Shown: one piece after another, positions 4,621 to 5,565 of the stretch
Numbering within the stretch: the stretch's first letter is position 1
How the letters are laid out: every line of letters begins with the position of its first letter
Source: Candidatus Bathyarchaeota archaeon
GTDB lineage: Archaea; Thermoproteota; Bathyarchaeia; 40CM-2-53-6; RBG-13-38-9
Reading direction: 5' to 3'
NCBI GenBank assembly: GCA_007050885.1
Contig: SMYQ01000301.1
Coordinates: forward strand, 1-5,565
DNA: 5,565 bases
Notes under the pieces: generated by a model
Told to the model about the DNA's origin: nothing
The model's database searches: none
The model's input: the letters and a program-made list of their open reading frames with translations, nothing else
Program-made: the position numbers and the translations under genes

Positions 4621-5565
4621 CTAATACTCTCCGGCGCCTGGATACATCCCGCCAGGAGCTCCTCCTGGTGGCATTGGAGGCGTCTTCATTTTGCCGGAAG
4701 CTATGACGTCATCGATTTTCAGAATCATTGAAGCTGCTTCGGTTGCCGATTTTATTATTTGCTTTTTAACTGTAATCGGCTCGAAAACGCCCTTTTTTGA
4801 CATATCTTGCACTTTTCCTTCTAGGACTTCTATGCCGGCCCACTTTTCCCCTTTTTCATGTCTCGACCTTAATTCTGAAAGTATATCTATTGGATCTAGC
4901 CCGGCGTTTTCAGTAAGCGTTATTGCGACAGCCTCTAATGCTTCTGCAAAGATTTTGACAGCGAGTTGCTCTCTTCCAGGCAAAGTTTCTGCGTACTTCT
5001 TGAGAGCATTTGCCATTTCGAGCTCTGGGGCGCTGCCTCCTGCTACAACTTTTGGTTCTTCAAGTATGTCTTTAATTACGCATAGTGCATCGTGGACTGA
5101 GCGTTCCACCTCCGCCGTTATGCGTGCTGTTCCGCCTCGTATCAAAAGTGTAACTGCCTGTGGGTGTTTGCAACCTTCGATGAAGGTCATTTTGTCGTCT
5201 CCTATTCTGCGTTCTTCTACAATGGCTGCATATCCAAGGTCTTTAGCTGTTATATCATCAAGCTTGGTTACTATTTTCCCACCAGTAGCTTTTGCTAGTT
5301 TCTCCATGTCTGACTTTTTGGCTCTTCGAATTGCTACTATTCCTTTTCTCGCAAGGAAGTGCTGGACCATATCGTCAATGCCTTTTTGGCATACGACAAC
5401 GGTTGCACCTGCGGCTACGATTTTCTCAACCATGCCTTTAAGCATGGCTTCTTCTTGATCGAGGAAAGCTTCAATCTGATCGGGGGTTTCGATATTTATT
5501 TTCGCGTCGAACTCTGTCTTTTCAATTTCTAAAGAAGCGTCAAGTAATGCAATTTTGGCTTTTTC
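4621..5565 (-). CDS. ths: Thermosome (group II chaperonin) subunit, partial, N-terminus outside window
   Basis: The visible 314 residues are the C-terminal part of an approximately 550-residue ATP-dependent chaperonin that forms a double-ring folding chamber in the cytoplasm. Reading upstream from base 5445, the frame stays open to the window edge (EKAKIALLDASLEIEKTEFD, then INIETPDQIEAFL). Recognisable segments are VVVCQKGIDDMVQHFL (apical domain), GCKHPQAVTLLIRGGT, VVAGGSAPELEMA (nucleotide-site loop, usually GGGAPE), NAGLDPIDIL, HEKGEKWAGIEV and KSATEAASMILKIDDVIAS. The tail is the Gly/Pro/Met-rich MPPGGAPGGMYPGAGEY typical of thermosomes. The N-terminal half, including the GDGTT motif, is not in the window. 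Alpha versus beta subunit cannot be decided. It ends in TAG, three bases before the ACG used for rpoK, so both genes probably share a transcript. Confidence 0.97.
   Translation of the reverse strand, partial: EKAKIALLDASLEIEKTEFDAKINIETPDQIEAFLDQEEAMLKGMVEKIVAAGATVVVCQKGIDDMVQHFLARKGIVAIRRAKKSDMEKLAKATGGKIVTKLDDITAKDLGYAAIVEERRIGDDKMTFIEGCKHPQAVTLLIRGGTARITAEVERSVHDALCVIKDILEEPKVVAGGSAPELEMANALKKYAETLPGREQLAVKIFAEALEAVAITLTENAGLDPIDILSELRSRHEKGEKWAGIEVLEGKVQDMSKKGVFEPITVKKQIIKSATEAASMILKIDDVIASGKMKTPPMPPGGAPGGMYPGAGEY
4627..4632 (-). promoter_or_regulatory. Shine-Dalgarno-like site for rpoK
   Basis: The minus strand reads GGAGAG inside the last thermosome codons (Gly-Glu), 9 nt before the ACG at 4615-4617. 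Its spacing is right for that codon and wrong for the GTG at 4551, so it supports the upstream start. Confidence 0.5.

Noticed and set aside
4621..4623. TAG as pyrrolysine or another recoded amino acid, fusing thermosome and Rpo6
   Set aside because: The thermosome tail before the TAG is a complete, normal C-terminus, eS26 also ends normally in TAG, and a fusion would put Rpo6 inside the chaperonin chamber. A separate rpoK start with GGAG is simpler.
5430..5447. Inverted repeat CCATGC-CTTTAA-GCATGG
   Set aside because: It lies inside thermosome coding sequence (codons for MLKGM) and has only 6-bp arms; likely chance.
4691..5458. Long 255-codon plus-strand open frame opposite the thermosome
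   Set aside because: It is the antisense shadow of an unmistakable thermosome gene; its serine-rich translation shows no family features.

Overview
This window looks like chromosomal DNA from a mesophilic or moderately thermophilic archaeon of the TACK group, most plausibly a Bathyarchaeia-like lineage. It encodes Alba, thermosome (group II chaperonin), the RNA polymerase subunit Rpo6/RpoK, and the ribosomal protein eS26. As far as I know, eS26 occurs in TACK/Asgard archaea and eukaryotes but not in typical Euryarchaeota. The lineage call is inference. Promoter-like sequences are archaeal (TATA boxes), and non-ATG starts are common: three TTG, one GTG and one apparent ACG.

Layout. 1-262 (-) is alba, cut off at the left edge. 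263-566 is a divergent intergenic region with a promoter and an inverted repeat for alba and a TATA box for the next gene. 567-1181 (+) is a CDP-alcohol phosphotransferase, probably archaetidylinositol phosphate synthase. It converges on eS26 (1178-1468, -), and the two stop codons overlap. 1469-1874 is a 406-base region holding the eS26 promoter, a GC-rich island of unknown nature (about 1591-1690), and an operator-like perfect dyad in front of the next gene. 1875-2456 (+) is a two-CBS plus zinc-ribbon protein. 2550-3896 (+) is dihydroorotase (pyrC), coupled through a GTGA overlap to a Mut7-C family RNase-like protein (3893-4363). On the minus strand at the right are the C-terminal 314 codons of a thermosome subunit (4621-5565, cut off at the right edge) and, three bases after its stop, rpoK (4366-4617).

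Functionally this is mostly core machinery: chromatin (Alba), polar-lipid head-group synthesis, translation (eS26), pyrimidine synthesis (PyrC), protein folding and transcription (thermosome-rpoK). There are no mobile elements, CRISPR arrays, tRNAs or rRNAs that I can recognise.

I do not see a complete novel multi-gene system. The points most worth a second look are: (1) rpoK has no ATG/GTG/TTG start that keeps its conserved N-terminal helix, and its frame is the thermosome frame continued past an amber stop, with an ACG preceded by a Shine-Dalgarno-like GGAG exactly where a start is expected; (2) the 57% GC island between eS26 and the CBS gene, flanked by about 30% GC DNA, could be a structured RNA or a 44-codon gene; (3) there are dyad elements at the alba and CBS promoters.
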